Positions 1 to 14,795 of a stretch of DNA of 64,000 nt are shown here, in pieces (the first letter of the stretch is position 1; each line of letters starts with the position of its first letter). The DNA lies in assembly GCA_002943765.1 (NCBI GenBank), contig PQWQ01000007.1:2792501-2856500 (forward strand), read 5' to 3'. The position numbers were made by a program, and so were the translations under genes. The stretch comes from Psoroptes ovis. Lineage: Eukaryota; Arthropoda; Arachnida; Sarcoptiformes; Psoroptidae. Under the pieces are notes generated by a model that saw nothing but the letters and a program-made list of their open reading frames with translations, searched no databases and was not told the DNA's origin.

Positions 1-11
1 TTTTTTTTCAG

Positions 12-1998
12 TTTTTATTTTATGGATTCTTTCAATGTGTTGATGCATTCTTATTCGTTTTAACATTTTTACCGATACGACTATTTTTGGCATTGATATC
101 ATGTTTTTATCGTTCAATGAATATTTTCATAAAATTATTGACTACATTTGATAAAAAATATTTTTACTTATTTAAAAATGTATTAAATACTGCCGAAACA
201 TGTGATATATTAAAAGGAATTATATTGTTTACATCATATTTAATGATGGATAATATTGAAATATCTATATTCTATCATCAAATCAAAAGTCAATCAATTA
301 TAAAATTGTATATTTTTTTCAACATGTTAGAAGTTGCCGATAAATTATTATCATCATTCGGACAAGATATATTGGATACATTGTATTGGACAGCGACCGA
401 ATCACCGACGAAGAAAAGGCATTATATCTTTATTTGTTTTCATTTATCATTGGCCATACTTTATGTTTGTAAGTATTGCATATTCAAATGACTTTATTTA
501 ATGTCAAATGATCGATAATCTTTTGTTAATGATAGCTGCTCATACCATTTTGGTATTATTACAAGCAACAACCTTGAATGTTGCCATCAATTCGAAAAAT
601 AAAGCATTGATAACAATTATGATGTCGAATAATGTAAGTTTTATGAACAATATTCTTTAGAAAAAATATTCTAATCGATGCTTTCATCCATTACATTGAA
701 TAGTTTGTTGAACTAAAAAGTATGGTATTTAAAAAATTTGAGAAAAACAATCTTTTCCACATGTCTTGTAGTGATGTTCGGGAACGTTTACATTACATTG
801 TCTTATTGATAATTGTTATAATACAAACAATGAATGAATATCAATGGTCTGATCAACAATTGTTCATATTATTATCCGATTGTTTCATGGTATTTATTGT
901 TGAAATATTTGTCGATTGGTTTAAACATGCTTTCGTAACAAGATTCAATGAAATATCATATGATGTTTATGAAGATTATTCATTGTCATTGGCGTATGAT
1001 TTAATTGGTTCAAAATTGAAAAGTGTATGTATTTATAATCTAACATTATCGATTTCGATAGTAATTTGATTTAATTCTCGAAAACATAGGCATTCTCTGA
1101 CCATTCAGATATAGTATCAAGACGTATGGGTTTTATACCATTACCTTTAAGCGTATTATTGATGAAAATATTCTTCTCATCATTTCAATTCAACAATTTG
1201 TATTCGTATTTATGTTTATTATTTTTTTACTTGAACTTGATTATAATCAAATTGATTATAAACATTATTCTACTTGGTTTATCCTGTAAATGGGTTGAGC
1301 AACATCAAAATTTCTTGAATGAAAAAATTGACAAAGTATTAGGCGGCCATTCTGCATCATTACCAGCATCACGTCATAATAGTGTCACAGATTTGACTAT
1401 TTTAAACAATGAAAAAGTATTTGAAGATATTGTTCGCGATAAATTCAATGTGGATGTCAATGAAAATTTATTGAATTTGAATTTAGATTCAAATCAAATA
1501 CAACAACAACAGCAGCAGCAATTATCACCAACAAAAACACAAAGTCAACCACAATCACCATTAAATGGTTCACCGAAAAATGCTAGCTTAGAAGATATTA
1601 CAAAACAAGTGGAAATTGTACAAAAATCATTAGAATCATCAATTTGTCTTTCAGATTCTACAGTATCATTGATATCAATGAATGATGGACATAATATTCC
1701 TCGTTTACAAAAATTGTCAGAAAAAATAATCAGTACCACATATCCAGAAGAAGATAATGATAAAATTAGCAATGATATCTACAACGATGAAAATTGTAAT
1801 CGTAAAAATATGTCAAAATTATTGAAGAAACGCAAAATAGCAAACATTATACGTCGTGTTTCATTACAAGAATTGCCGACAAACATTCATTTATCGAAAG
1901 TCTCCACAATGGTGACTAACGCGACAACAACCACAACACCATCAACAACAAAAACTTCGCCGACAATTGATGATAATTCAAAACCAAAAACGTCTTAA
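12..1998 (+). CDS. TAPT1: TAPT1-like transmembrane protein, 3' part of gene
   Basis: Partial gene; the 5' exons lie outside the window. Exons fit 12-468, 536-633, 704-1024 and 1090-1998 (stop), joined by introns of 65-70 nt with GT-AG ends and matching phases. The first exon follows a T-rich tract and CAG at 9-11. The translation has TAPT1-family blocks: GFFQCVDAFLFVLTFLP, SFGQDILDTLYWTATE, QATTLNVAINSKNKALITIM, FKKFEKNNLFHMSCSD and RRMGFIPLPLSVLL. TAPT1 is a multipass membrane protein linked in vertebrates to axial patterning and primary cilia; its biochemical role is poorly defined. Several hydrophobic helices are visible, then a hydrophilic tail of about 220 residues with poly-Q, Ser/Thr-rich stretches and a basic patch (KLLKKRKIANIIRR). 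The tail looks lineage-specific. An AATAAA at 2143-2148 is a plausible poly(A) signal. The family call is firm; the role in this animal is inferred. Confidence 0.9.
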
Positions 1999-4360
1999 CT
2001 ATTTTTATTATTATTATTTCATGAATTCTATAAATAATAATAATGATGATAATAATTTGAATTTGATCCAAAAAAACAGAAAAAAATCTTGTTTTGTTAT
2101 TATTATCATGAATTTTATCTTATTGTTTCATCAAATATAAATAATAAAGAGGATATAAATGTTTTTTTTATTTCTTTCAATTCATTCTTTCAATCAATGA
2201 ATTTTTGATGACAATAAATAAATAAATGAATTAATAGGAAATGAATTATAAACAAAAAATGAAACAAAATGAATGCAGTCTCATTGATATCATTATTATC
2301 AGACAATTTTTACAGGAAAAAAACAAGAATATCATATTGAAAAAAAATGATTAATCTTTAAAATATCATCTTGATAAGATAATAATTTGCTGGATCATAT
2401 GTTTAAGATTGTTGCAATTTTTTTTTCTACAATTTATATTGCTTTTTCGCTTGAATTTAGATTGAAAAGGGGAATTTTATGTTGCATTGAAATTATTTTG
2501 AATTTTTTTTTTAATTATAACCTTTAATTGATATCAATTTTAAATTGAATTTCTTTGATTTTTCAAAATCAAAATCTACAAAAAAAAATTTCCCTCTTTT
2601 GAATTTTTTTGAAATTTGAAACAATTTTTTTTCTTCGAAAAAAGGCGGAGCTTAATTTATTTCTAATCTAAATTTCACATGTATCACATGTATACGCAAT
2701 ACCACTACTATTTACATATAGATTTATTTTGATTTTCCCAGTACTAATTTAACAAAAATGTGCCGCAATATTGTTGGCATTTAAATTTGAAAACTGTATA
2801 CAGCTGCAATTAATGTAGTAGCAGCATTAATTATTGATAGAAAGATTCGAAAAAACACTCGTGTTCACCGATTACAAGACGTCTGGTTGTTGTCACAATG
2901 TGGATCATGTCACTGGCTGTGGAATTGAAAAGTGAGGAAAGTAGAAATAAAAAAACAATTGTGACTGCTACTGCAGCTACAAAGGTGCAAAAAATGCTCG
3001 ATTCATATACTTGTTTTCATTCGAATGTGTATGTGTGTGTTTGTTTATGTCTTGTGCTAATGTTACATCTGTACTACATTCATCTGTATGTGTGTGTTAA
3101 TGTAAAGTCGAAATATTGAAAAATAAGAGAAAATTAATATTTCAATTAAATCTTTGAGAAATCTTAGGATTTCTTTTCAATTAAAATTGGTTAATCCTCA
3201 ATAAAACTACTGCAAATCCAAACAATTCTGATTGATACAATTATCTATTGTTAAAATATTGTTTAAATCCATTTTCAATTTGTCACAATCAAGAGGTAAT
3301 TAATAAATAATTGATAACAATTTTCAAAAATTAAGAAATAAATTAAAATTAAATGAATTTAATTTGAAATTTATTCACATTTAGTCATATTTGTGGCCGA
3401 AACGTGGCAATCTACATTTCTTCATTCATCCATTGATTCATTCATTTATTTGTCATGAGAAAAAGAAATTTTAATCAAAATAAATTAATACTTTGAAATG
3501 AATTATTTTGGAAATGATGATGAAAATTAAATGGTGCATTTAATTATGAACATTCATTTTTGAGGAAAAAATTCATCAAATTTAATTGACTCTAATTTTT
3601 TGATGCATAATATCATCAATAATCATTTATTATCATCTGTGTGAATTGAATTTTTTTTGTTTTGTTTTATCATCAATCCTTTACTTATGTGTTATTGTGT
3701 CCTCGATATTTGAAAATGAATTCATTTATTTTGTGCTAACATCGATTTGAAACAATAATGTCCATCATAAATGTTTGTGAAATGAAACGAAAAATGAAAT
3801 CCAACCAAATGCAATCAGTAAAATCAATAATGAAATAAACACTCAATAAACAAACATAACTCCTACCCAGTAAATAATTTTGGGTCTACAATCATATAAA
3901 AAGCCAACAATGAGACCGAATATTCGTTCATTTCTATTTGACAATCGTTTCTTTTGTCCATCTGAATCGCTATTAATATTCATTGATACGAATTCAAAAA
4001 AAATTATTTATGAAGATTGAATTTTGTTGAGCAAAATTTTTTTCTAGAAATTTCAACGTGAATCAAATCAAACAAATCACGAAATCAATTTCTATATTTT
4101 CAATGATCAAAAGTCAACACAGTAGTGAATTTTATTGGTTTTTTTGTTTGTTTTCTTTTTTGATAATGTCATTCTGTATTCATTCAAAATCACACAAATC
4201 ATCATTCGAAATATAATAAATTTGAACATATATTCTCTCCTGATTTATTTGTTTTTCTTTTTTTACTGTGCTCAGGATTTAATGTGAAATTATCATTGCA
4301 ATTTATCAATTGTCATTTAATTTTTTAAAATTTAATTTCTTCAAATAAATCGTTATATCA
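1999..4360. other. Intergenic, TAPT1 3' UTR and PGAM5 upstream region
   Basis: AT-rich spacer. It should hold the TAPT1 3' UTR (AATAAA at 2143-2148) and the PGAM5 promoter and 5' UTR. A 73-codon open frame at 2898-3119 has a GT-rich, Cys/Val/Leu-biased translation and no family resemblance. I see no RNA gene or mobile element. Confidence 0.5.
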
Positions 4361-6448
4361 ATGTCTATACTTCGTGGTACCAAAAAAATATTATTAGCAG
4401 CCGGTTTAGCGGGTTGTGGTGCAGCTGCAGCCGTATTATTTACCGGTTTACATCAAGATAGTGAAAGTTTTAAAGCTCATGCATCATCATCAACATCATC
4501 CTCCTCCTCATCATCATTAATGCAAGATTATAAATTTATGAATTTACAAAATTTTCTATCAACAAAATGGGATTATAATTGGGATAAACGTGAACCAGAT
4601 TCATTAATTAAACCTTTGAAAGGTGATTTTGGTGCATTACCTGAATGTGATCAAAATGATTATAATCGTCGCTTAGAAAAAGCAAAATCAACAGCAACAA
4701 GGCATTTATTGTTGATTAGACATGGCCAATATAATATGGATGCCGATAAAGATGAATTAAGGCAACTGACATCATTAGGACGTGATCAAGCTAATCGTAT
4801 TGGTGAGCGTCTAAAAGAATTAGATTTGCCATATACACGAATCATTAAATCAACGATGACACGTGCAACTGAAACGGCCGATATTATTCACAATTATTTA
4901 CCTACAATTCCTATGTCTTCATGTGATTTTATTCGCGAAGGTTCACCAATAGTACCGGAGCCACCAAGCGGTAATTGGAGACCAGAACCAAAGGTATTTA
5001 TTTTTTTATCATATTGGCATTTTAAAATTATTTTCATTTCATTTCCCTTTTTTCATCAATTAAAAAAAGAATTGTACAAAACAAATATTCTGACATTTTA
5101 AAATATCAAAAAATTATAAATAGAATTCTTGAAAATTTTTTGTATTTTTTTTTCAATTGATGCTTCAAGGTCTTTTACTAACATAATATTTAAAGTAGGA
5201 ATTGTAAACATTCAAATTCTTTTGGTTATTTTGTTAGTACATTAAAAAAATTCTTCATGTACAAAAAAAACAATAATTAAATTAATCATTTCTTAGGAAA
5301 ATTGAGCAACATAATGATATCCTAATTTAAATAATTATGAAACGCAATTTCAGCTTCATTCTTCTGCATAAATATTGTATTTCCCACGATGATATATCTC
5401 AAAAAAATTTCATTGAAATACTGATAGAAAAATACTTTTTTTCTGAATCTTATCTCTCTTGATTTCAATTACTAGTCTACCCTTGTCTATTATCTTTACA
5501 TCATTCTATTTATATACTACTGCATGTGCCAAGTATTGATTTATCAATTAGCATCTCGTGATCATAATTTTTTTTTTGTATGTATCATATTATATCATTG
5601 ATTAAAATTTATATCTAATCAATGAAATTTTTTTCTTGATTAATTCAATTAGCATTTTTTATATTAGTTATTTCATTTTTTTTTTTTTTTTTTGGTTTTA
5701 GGCCATAATTATTTGGTTGTAATCATGCTTTATTGCACAGTAGAAATTTTCAAATTCAAATGAATTTGAATGGAAAAAAATGAATTTCCTAATAAAAAAA
5801 AATGTTTAATCAATGAAATTTGATTGAATGTTTAATTGATTGATTATTCAAAATATAATGATAGATGTAATTCTGCATTTTATCTTTGATTATTTTTTAT
5901 TTGTTTTGATTATTGTGAAACTGTTTTTACGCGATGATGATGATGACATGTGTTGATTTTTTTTCCTGAATAAATTTTTGCACTTTGAAAATTTATTCAT
6001 TTGTTTATTTGTTTTTACACACATTTCAATGATTTGTCCTCGCCAATGGCCATCATTTTGAATTATTTGTCTAAATGTTTGTTTATTTTGTCATATAAAT
6101 GAAAATAAAAAGAAATCCAATTTTTCATTTGTTTAATTTTCCTTTTTTTATAAATATTTTCAGCAGTTTTTCCAAGATGGTGCCCGTATTGAAAGTGCAT
6201 TTCGTAAATATTTTCATCGTGCTGATCCATCACAAACTCAAGATAGTTATGATATACTTGTATGTCATGGTAATGTGATCCGATATTTTGTTTGTCGTGC
6301 ATTACAATTTCCACCCGAAGGATGGTTACGTTTTTCACTTTATAATTGCAGTATGACATGGGTTGCAATACGTCCAAGTGGTCGTGTTATTGTTTATGCT
6401 GTTGGTGATACTGGACATTTATCACGTGCTCAAATGACAACTAAATAA
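4361..6448 (+). CDS. PGAM5: PGAM5-like mitochondrial Ser/Thr phosphatase
   Basis: Two exons, 4361-4993 and 6164-6448, joined in phase 0 across a 1,170-nt intron, which is long for this window. The product is 305 aa, close to the family's usual size. It opens with a hydrophobic, Ala/Gly-rich segment (residues 8-30), the N-terminal mitochondrial membrane anchor of PGAM5, then a Ser run. KWDYNWDKREP (69-79) matches the WDxNWD motif that drives PGAM5 multimerisation. The histidine-phosphatase core has LLIRHGQ with catalytic His at about 121, then TSLGRDQANRIGERL and STMTRATETA. Exon 2 supplies VCHGNVIRYFVCRALQFPPE and ends near GDTGHLS. PGAM5 uses a phosphoglycerate-mutase fold as a protein phosphatase in mitochondrial quality control and cell-death signalling. 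The ATG is the first in frame. All key residues are present. Confidence 0.93.
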
Positions 6449-8257
6449 TTTAATGATTAATCAATAATTGATAATATTAGTGCCGAATCAAAATTGAAAG
6501 AAGATTTTAAAAAAAGATAACTTATTGTATTGAATTCATCATTTATTCATATTATCATAGAAAAAATATTTAATATTTGCCATTATCATTATCATCATTA
6601 TCGATTATCAATTATCAATAATCTTATTATCATCATTATTCATCATAATTATCATTACATTACATTAGCAATCGAATCAATCATTGATCTTTGATATGGT
6701 TATTTGTGAATTTGAAATCATTTATAAATAATTTCTCCATTTGTTATTTAATAGAATTCAAATCATCATCTACATCTACTTGTATAATTATAACCATCAT
6801 CATCATCAATTTATTATCAATTGAATAATATTTATTTTTTCACATTTACAGATTAAGTAATCCATCAAAAACAAAACAAAAAAGATCAATATTTTTTATA
6901 TAAATTTTACAAAAAAAAAACAAATTCAAACAAAATTGTTGTTTTTCTTTGAAAATTAATTCAAAACAAAAACACCAGCAGCAATTGCACAATTCATTGT
7001 TTTTGTTTTTTCCGTTTGTTCTGGCCAAATCAATGTTTTTCATTAGTATTCATGTAATTCTTCATTTTATTGTCTCAGTTTTTTTTCAATTCATTGTAAA
7101 AAAAATTTAGTCATTTATTGATCAATTATTATTTAATTTTAATTATTCTGTCAATGTGATTGATTATTGTAATTGTATTTGGTAATAATTATTATTATCT
7201 TTCAATTTTATTGAATTTTTTCGTTCTTTTTATTATTATTTTTGCTCACAAATTCAAAAAACTGTTATTTGATTGATGATTAAAAATGTATTGATTATTA
7301 TTATCCATTATCTAATAGTTTCAATTGATTTCGAATGTTTGTCTTAATTTTAATTCGAATCAAAAATCAAAATGAAAGTTTTCAAAATTTCAAATTTCGC
7401 CAATTTTCAAAAAATTGGCTACTTCCACACAAACGTATCGCTGACGTCAAAATGGATTTTTTTTTCTTCTACTTGCCACTGTTTGTGTACAAGTGTGTGT
7501 GTGTGTGTGTTTATGTGTTCTATTGTTGCGATGAGCTATCAAACAGCTATGCCACTACCATCAAATTGGATATGAATTCAATGCCACTACTACTGCTAGC
7601 GTGACAAAAAAAAATGTGTGCAAAGATATGAGCGACACTAAGTGTGTATGTGTGTGTATGATGATGATGTTGTTGATGATTTTTCTATTTTATCTGTTTG
7701 CACGACGATTTGTTTCAATTAAACAATGTTGTAATAAAAAAAAAATAAATGAATGAATGAAAAAGAAGAAGAAAATAAAAGACTTTTTTGATGGATTTAA
7801 TTTGAGATTGTTTTTGTTTGATTCTTTGGAACATCTGATCAATTAAATTCTCGGTTTTTCTTGTTGATCATTGATAGAGTATTCAGCAAAATTTGTTAAT
7901 TTGTTTTGAATCTGTAAAATTGAAAAGATTGTATAATAAAAAACAACCCGCCAATAATTTTCTCAAAACAATTTGTCAATTATCATTTATTTTGTGATTT
8001 GTATGTATTCTTGTTACATGTTGACAATCATTAAAATTAGTTATATTTTTCTTTCAAAATATTATTGTCAATCGATAGTTAATAATCATCATCATAATCG
8101 TTGTTTTTTCAATTATCAAATATATGAAATTGAAATTTGATTCAAAATTGATAAATTTCAATGTATTATTGGAATTCTAAACAACTGTTATATCAACAAC
8201 AACAGCAGAAAATATTCAGTAATAATAATATTATTAGTTAAAATATCTACAATAAAA
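6449..8257. other. Intergenic, PGAM5 3' UTR and CNOT3 upstream region
   Basis: AT-rich sequence with ATT/ATC-rich runs. Open frames at 7335-7604 overlap a simple (GT)n tract and look accidental. The last 100 nt should be CNOT3 5' UTR. No other gene seen. Confidence 0.5.
7493..7510. repeat. (GT)9 microsatellite
   Basis: Uninterrupted GT dinucleotide run, with a shorter degenerate GT/AT tract at about 7640-7670. Likely length-polymorphic. Confidence 0.85.
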
Positions 8258-11200
8258 ATGGCAGACAGAAGAAAATTACAAGGTAAATATTCTATTAATG
8301 AATGATGAATATGTGATTTTCATGATCATATCTTTTGTTCTTTAGCTGAAATCGATAGATGTTTAAAAAAGGTGAACGAAGGTATTGAAACGTTTCAAGA
8401 AATATGGTTAAAGGTACATAATGCAACGAATGCTAATCAAAAAGAAAAATATGAAGGTGATCTTAAGAAAGAAATTAAAAAATTACAGGTATAATTACAA
8501 TAATTATCATGATACAATAATGAATCAATCAATAATCAATAGAGACATCGTGATCAAATAAAAACATGGTTAGCATCAAGTGAAGTAAAAGATAAAAGAG
8601 AATTGAGTGAATATCGTCGATTGATTGAAAAAGAAATGGAACGATTCAAAGTGGTTGAACGTGAAACCAAAACAAAAGCATATTCTAAAGAAGGTTTAGG
8701 TGCTGCACAAAAATTAGATCCAGCACAAAAAGAAAAAGATGACATAACGAATTGGTTATCGAACTCAATATTCAAAATATCGGCACAAGTAGAATTATTT
8801 GAAAGTGAATTAGAAAATTTACAAACAACACAGAAAAAAAGTAAAAAAGACCGTGAAAAACAAGAAAGACATGATTTTGTAAAGAATCGTGTCGAAAAAC
8901 ATAGGTATCATATAAAACAATTAGAAACTCTGATGAGAATGTTAGATAATGAAACAGTAGAAGTTGAACAAATTAAAAATATTAAAGATGATATCGAATA
9001 TTATATTGAATCATCAGGAGATACAGAATTTCAAGATAATGACTATATTTATGATGAACTTGATCTCGAAGATATGCAAGCATTCCGTGCGAATAATGTT
9101 GTCGATTTGACAAATGTTGTTGCTGGCACCGGTAATGCTCATCCATCAAAAACATTGAATGATAAAAAATCTTCAAACAATGAAAATGCATCAGCAACGG
9201 CAACCACCACCACAGCAACATCAACAACAACAACTGTCAATTCAACGTTAACATCGAATAATGCATCAATAGAAAATAATGAACATTCATCTGACAATAA
9301 TAATGCTTATTCTAATTCATCGTCAACGAATGAATCGCCTGCGCCAAGTCCTGGAATTCAACATCAAAATAATAATCATAGTCATCATTCCATTAATATG
9401 TCGGCTACAGCAACGGTCTCATCTTCATCATCATCATCATCTTCAACAATCTCTAAATCGATAACGAATCAGCAACCATTATCAGCAAATAACATCAATA
9501 ATAATGATAATACTGAATTTTCATTCATTACGAATAATGTATCATCAAATCATAATAATACAACGCCTACATCTTCAATGACTTCGATGACGAATCATTC
9601 GTCTTCTGGTAATAATAATATAAATAACAACAAAAATACAACTACTGTTTGGTCAAATTCTAGTGCGAAAAATATCCTCAATACTTCCACAACCCAATCA
9701 GGTTTGTTTTTATTGAATAATTATAATGTGTGGATTCGATTTTAATCAGATGTTTTTTCATTATACCAATAGTTACAACTACACCGTACGCTGCCGCAGT
9801 TGCCTCATCTGTTTCTGGTTCTGGAACAATACCATCAGCATCATCGACGACAACAACAAAATTATCGTCCTCGGTCACAAACGATACAAATGATAATTCG
9901 AATAATAATCATGCACCAACAGGAACAGTAGTGACATTATATAGTGCAGCGGCTGCTGCTGCTGCTGCATCATCAGCAATTACATCAATACCAAGTAATA
10001 ATAATAATAGTAATCAACCGAATCCATGGAATACGTCTAATCTTGCCGCAATTGTATCAGCAAACAATGTTAATTCGACTAATAATCCTCAACAGCAACA
10101 ACAAGCGCCTATTCCATTGACACCTCAACAGCAATATTTGTTGCAAAATAATCATTTATTAAATGGGTTCAAAGGAATGACTAACGTTGAAAATCTCAAA
10201 GGTTTAGCAGCAGCTGCTGCACTAGCGCAGGGAATGCTGCAACAACCAGTTGTGAATAATTCAACCGATAGTGATCTGATAGGCGGTGATAATCAAAAAT
10301 CTAATCAATTATCTCCAGCAATGATTGCAAATGCTGCTCCGGCTGGACAAAGTGCCGTTCTAAATAATCACTTATCAGCTGCTCATCTAAATGATCTTAC
10401 TGCTAATCAATCAAATGCAAGTCAGCAACAACAATCATTTCAGCATATTGAACATATAAATCATGCAAACATTATGAAAAATAATGTAAGAATGTTTTTG
10501 CTGTAAAACTCATTTTTTTCAATTTCAAATATTTTTCATAGTTGATGATGCATCCAAGACAAATACAACAAGCTGCAAACGTTTCATCTGTATCGCCACC
10601 AACAGCCATCAATCAACAAAACAAACAACAGCCTCCGAATCAATCTAACATATCACAGCAACAGCAAGTCGATGTGACCAAAAATCCATTGAATAATATT
10701 GTCAATCAACAACAATCTAATCAACAGCAACAATCACAAAATTTTTATTCATCGACAATGTTGTCAATACAACCAAACAAACCAATCATTTCAAAGCAAA
10801 CATTATTACAAATGCATTTACTTGATGTAGCGTATCATCATCCAATTATTCCTATCGATTCATATAAATTGAGGTTTGTTTAGAAAATTATATAGTCGAA
10901 AAAAAATCATCAATCTATAACTTTGTCATTTAAATCATTAGACCATTACATTTGAAGTTGCCGCAAATACATTCATATTCACAGGTGTCTAGTTTTCCTA
11001 ATCAAACATTACATCAATTTAATAATATTGATTTTTATGATCGTTTAACACCGGAGACATTATTTTTCATATTTTACTATATGGAGGTAAATAATTATTA
11101 TTTTAATTGATCTTTTTCTTATTATTATTTTATCTATTAATCATTTTAGGGCACAAAAGCGCAATATATGGCAGCTAAAACATTAAAAAATAAATCATGG

Positions 11201-11449
11201 CGTTTTCATACAAAATTCATGATGTGGTTTCAAAGGTTAGAAGAACCAAAAGTTATAACCGATGACTATGAACAGGTGTGTGTGATTGAATTCAAGAAAA
11301 AAATTATTAATCATTTTCATCAATTTGTAATGATTTTATTATGATTTCAGGGAACTTATATATTCTTTGATTATGAAAAATGGACGCAACGAAAAAAAGA
11401 AAATTTTGTATTTGAATATAAATTTCTTGAAGATAAAGAATTGAATTAA
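8258..11449 (+). CDS. CNOT3: CNOT3, scaffold subunit of the CCR4-NOT deadenylase
   Basis: Eight exons: 8258-8282, 8346-8488, 8543-9701, 9773-10485, 10542-10873, 10942-11086, 11150-11275 and 11351-11449. All introns are 54-75 nt with GT-AG ends, and phases add up to 913 aa (human CNOT3 is about 750). The N-terminus (MADRRKLQAEIDRCLKKVNE, then QIKTWLASSEVKDKREL and FKVVERETKTKAYSKEGLG) is the conserved helical NOT3/NOT5 coiled-coil domain. The middle third is low complexity, rich in Ser, Thr, Asn, Gln and Ala. The C-terminus is the NOT box (RLTPETLFFIFYYMEGTKAQ, SWRFHTKFMMWFQR, YIFFDYEKW), which binds CNOT1/CNOT2 and helps present mRNAs for deadenylation. The extra length lies in the linker. 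The ATG follows a short A-rich leader. Very secure identification; a CNOT6 gene lies 6 kb downstream. Confidence 0.95.
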
Positions 11450-14377
11450 AAAAACAAATTATAATTAAAAAAACCATTGAAATTTATTGAATGAAATATT
11501 CAAACATCATTGATATGATTGAACAATGGATATTGTTTTTCAAACTAAGTGAAAACAATCAATGAAATGAAATTATGAGATATATATAAAATATAAATAT
11601 ATCGTTATAAATATTCATTTCTACATATTATTATCATTATTATGATTATAAAAATCAAAATATAAAAGTGTAAAATGTGTTAATGTATTCAAAAAATTTT
11701 TTTTCAATTTCAATTCTCATTATTTTAATTAAATGAAGTGAAAACATAATAATTGATTATATTAAAAAAATCAATCATTAATAATCCATTAATGAAAAAT
11801 GGTAGTGATTTAATATGTTGTTTAATTATGATTCTTAATTATATCAATGACCAACAACAAATTCTACGACACTGCGTTTCTGCGAAACAACGATAAAATC
11901 ATTTATGTTTATGTAATAAATACTCTTTTTTTTCATTTTCATTTTAATAATGGAATTGTAAATCAAATTTTTGGTTGGTATGGTCAGCCACAAATTTTAC
12001 GAGAAAAAACGAAATTCGGTAACGATTTTGAAACATTTTATCAAATCGAAACAAATTGAAACTTATTTGATTTGATAAAGTTTTGATTGTTTTTCTTCAA
12101 TTTAATTTCAATTTTTTCTCCTTCAAAATTTTTAATTATTTTCAATAATTATTATTCGATATTTATTTCTTATCATCATCATTACTATTACTTCTTAAAA
12201 TCCATTATCGTTCCAATGTTATTGGTACCTATTTAAATGTTTTTCTATTTATTATTCTTTTTCAATATTTCATATACAATTGATGAGATTGATGACCTTT
12301 TTCAAATTTCAATTTTTATTTATTTTTTATTGATTTTACTTTTATTTTACTTAATTTACTTGAACGAAAATTGATTTCCCTATTTCTCTGCAAAAGTAGA
12401 AAAAAAAGCATTGAAACAATCATCAACAATCATTATCATCATCATCATCATATTTCATTCGTTATGGCTTGTGTCGTTTGCTATTTTAATCATGCGATTT
12501 GTGGCTGTTTGAATATTTGATCATTGATCATTTTTCAATCGTTTGTTGATGTTGTTGTTGTTTCTAACTGAAAATTTGTCGATTTGCCTTGGAATTTTCA
12601 TTTTTTTTTCTAAAAATTTCTATGAAAAAAATTGATAATTTTTGATTCTTTTCTATGATTCAAAATGTTTTTAAATGTTTTTTCTGTTTTTCAAAAAAAA
12701 AAATCGAAAATATTCAGTTCATTGCCACATAATTCAATTGAAGATAATCAATCTACAAGTAGTAATTATTATCTATTGATGTGAAATAGTAAAATTTTAT
12801 TTTTATCTTGAATAATTTCGATATTTTTAGTAAATATTTTAGTAAACAATTCATTGATTCATTAATTTATGCATGATTATCACATGATTGTAATGAATTT
12901 TGACAATTCATATGATTGACAATCGTATTCTTATGTCCTCATAAATCCTTATTTTTTTTGAAAACATTTTAAATGTTTTAATTTCATTCAGATTTGCAGA
13001 ACCAAAACATCACGAAAGTAATGCGAAAAATTGTATTTCAATTGTAATTTTCAAATTGTCCAAGTAATGATCAAGAAATTCACGAAGGTACATCGAGAGA
13101 AAAAACATGTGACATTTAATTCTTTGAAAATTAAAATAATTTATAATTGATATTTCAATGATGATTTATGAATCATATTTGAAATCATTTTCTTCCAGTA
13201 TTTGTTAAAATTTAAAACGATAATTTCATTTTTTTCTGAAAAAAATATGATTGAAACTAATACTTGTTGCTATCGTCGTTGTTTGTTGTTTTGGAATGAA
13301 TATAATCAATCGTTTGGAATATAAATGTGTGAGACTTATAAAGTGAATGATAATTTTAATGATAATGATCACAAGCAATGAAAAGAAATACCTTTGCTTT
13401 TTATTCACTTGTTGTTTTCGTTGTTATTAATACGATGATAATTATTTTGAAGGTCTTTTTTGTTTCATTCCATTTCAATTTTTTTTATAAATTTAATTTT
13501 TATTTTATTTTATTTTATTTTTTTTTTTTTTTTTTTTTTGTTTCTTGGAACAAACAGTAAATGAATGAAAATGCTAATAATATCATTAAAAGTATGATTA
13601 TTATTATTAATACCATTATCCAGAGTGTTTATGATTATATTTTTGCATTTTTTGAAACGCATAAAAATGCAAAAAGGAAAGGGGAATCATTCAAATCACA
13701 ATTGTTTTAATGATAATAATAATAATTTATGTTTCATATTTTTATTTGCTCGTATATTTTTCAAATTAGCAATGATAATTTGTCAGGTTATAATTGAAAT
13801 AATTCACTAATTAATAATAATGGTATTAAGTATGAATAAAAGTATGCTTGAATTGTTCAAAATTTATGATAAATCATAATAATGAATATATTTTAGAATT
13901 AAAAATGATAGTGATGATTATCATAATACTTTTATGATAAAATCGAATCTGCGTTTCTACGAAATATAATGACCATAGGAATTCTGGCTACGAGATTATC
14001 TCAATTTTCATAATTGAATCAAATTAATCCTTAATTTGGATGGTAAATTTGATGGTAGATGGCCTTTATTTATTTGATTTGTTTTCATTGATGAACATTG
14101 AGGCATTGATTTTTAATTCAAGAATTTTACCCCTCTTTTTTTGGATGATTATTTTCTTTAAAAAAAATTAAAATCACTGAAATTCAATTTTAATTAATTT
14201 TTGATAATTAATTAATTGAATTTCATTTTTAGAAAATTACCTCGAGAAAAATTTTTCCTTTTTGAAGGTTCGTTAAAATTCGTGTGATTTTTTTTTCTCG
14301 ATTAAAATTTGATTCAATTCTTCAAAAATGCATTAATTAAATGGAAAAATTTTTAGAATTTTTGAATTTCCTCATCT

Positions 14378-14428
14378 AATGATCATTATCATTGATATTC
14401 ATCATCGATAACAATGATGATGATCATT
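14378..14428. repeat. Imperfect inverted repeat, 17-nt arms
   Basis: Arms at 14378-14394 and 14412-14428 pair at 16 of 17 positions across a 17-nt loop. Function unknown. Confidence 0.6.
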
Positions 14429-14795
14429 AAGATGCATCAATCAGAATTACGGAAATAAATAATGAGCGGAAGTTTCTTGTTATTTGTAAAAATTCAAATT
14501 CTTTGTTCGTTAATGAATGCCTATTTTTTTTAAAAGCATAATTACATCAACAATGAATTCTTTCATAAGTTATCACAAAAAATTAACCATTTTTATGACA
14601 AAAATCTTATTTCAAATCATAATTCATAATTCGCTATGACAATCACCTTCATTCATCGATTATCATTTATTGATGATCACATCATTTCAGCATATGAACA
14701 CAACGATCCGAATGATTTTCTGTTTCTTAGAATGCTTTCTAAAAAAAATTGGCCAATGTTGTTGATCAATTGATCAAATGATTATTATCAATGAT

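Noticed and set aside
2898..3119. 73-codon frame with Val/Cys/Leu repeats
   Set aside because: Produced by a GT-rich low-complexity tract; no domain or splice partner.
6063..6377. 104-codon minus-strand frame
   Set aside because: Antisense to PGAM5 exon 2, which is conserved in the plus-strand frame.
7335..7604. Two overlapping frames with a VCVCVCV run
   Set aside because: They span the (GT)9 microsatellite and have no family signal.
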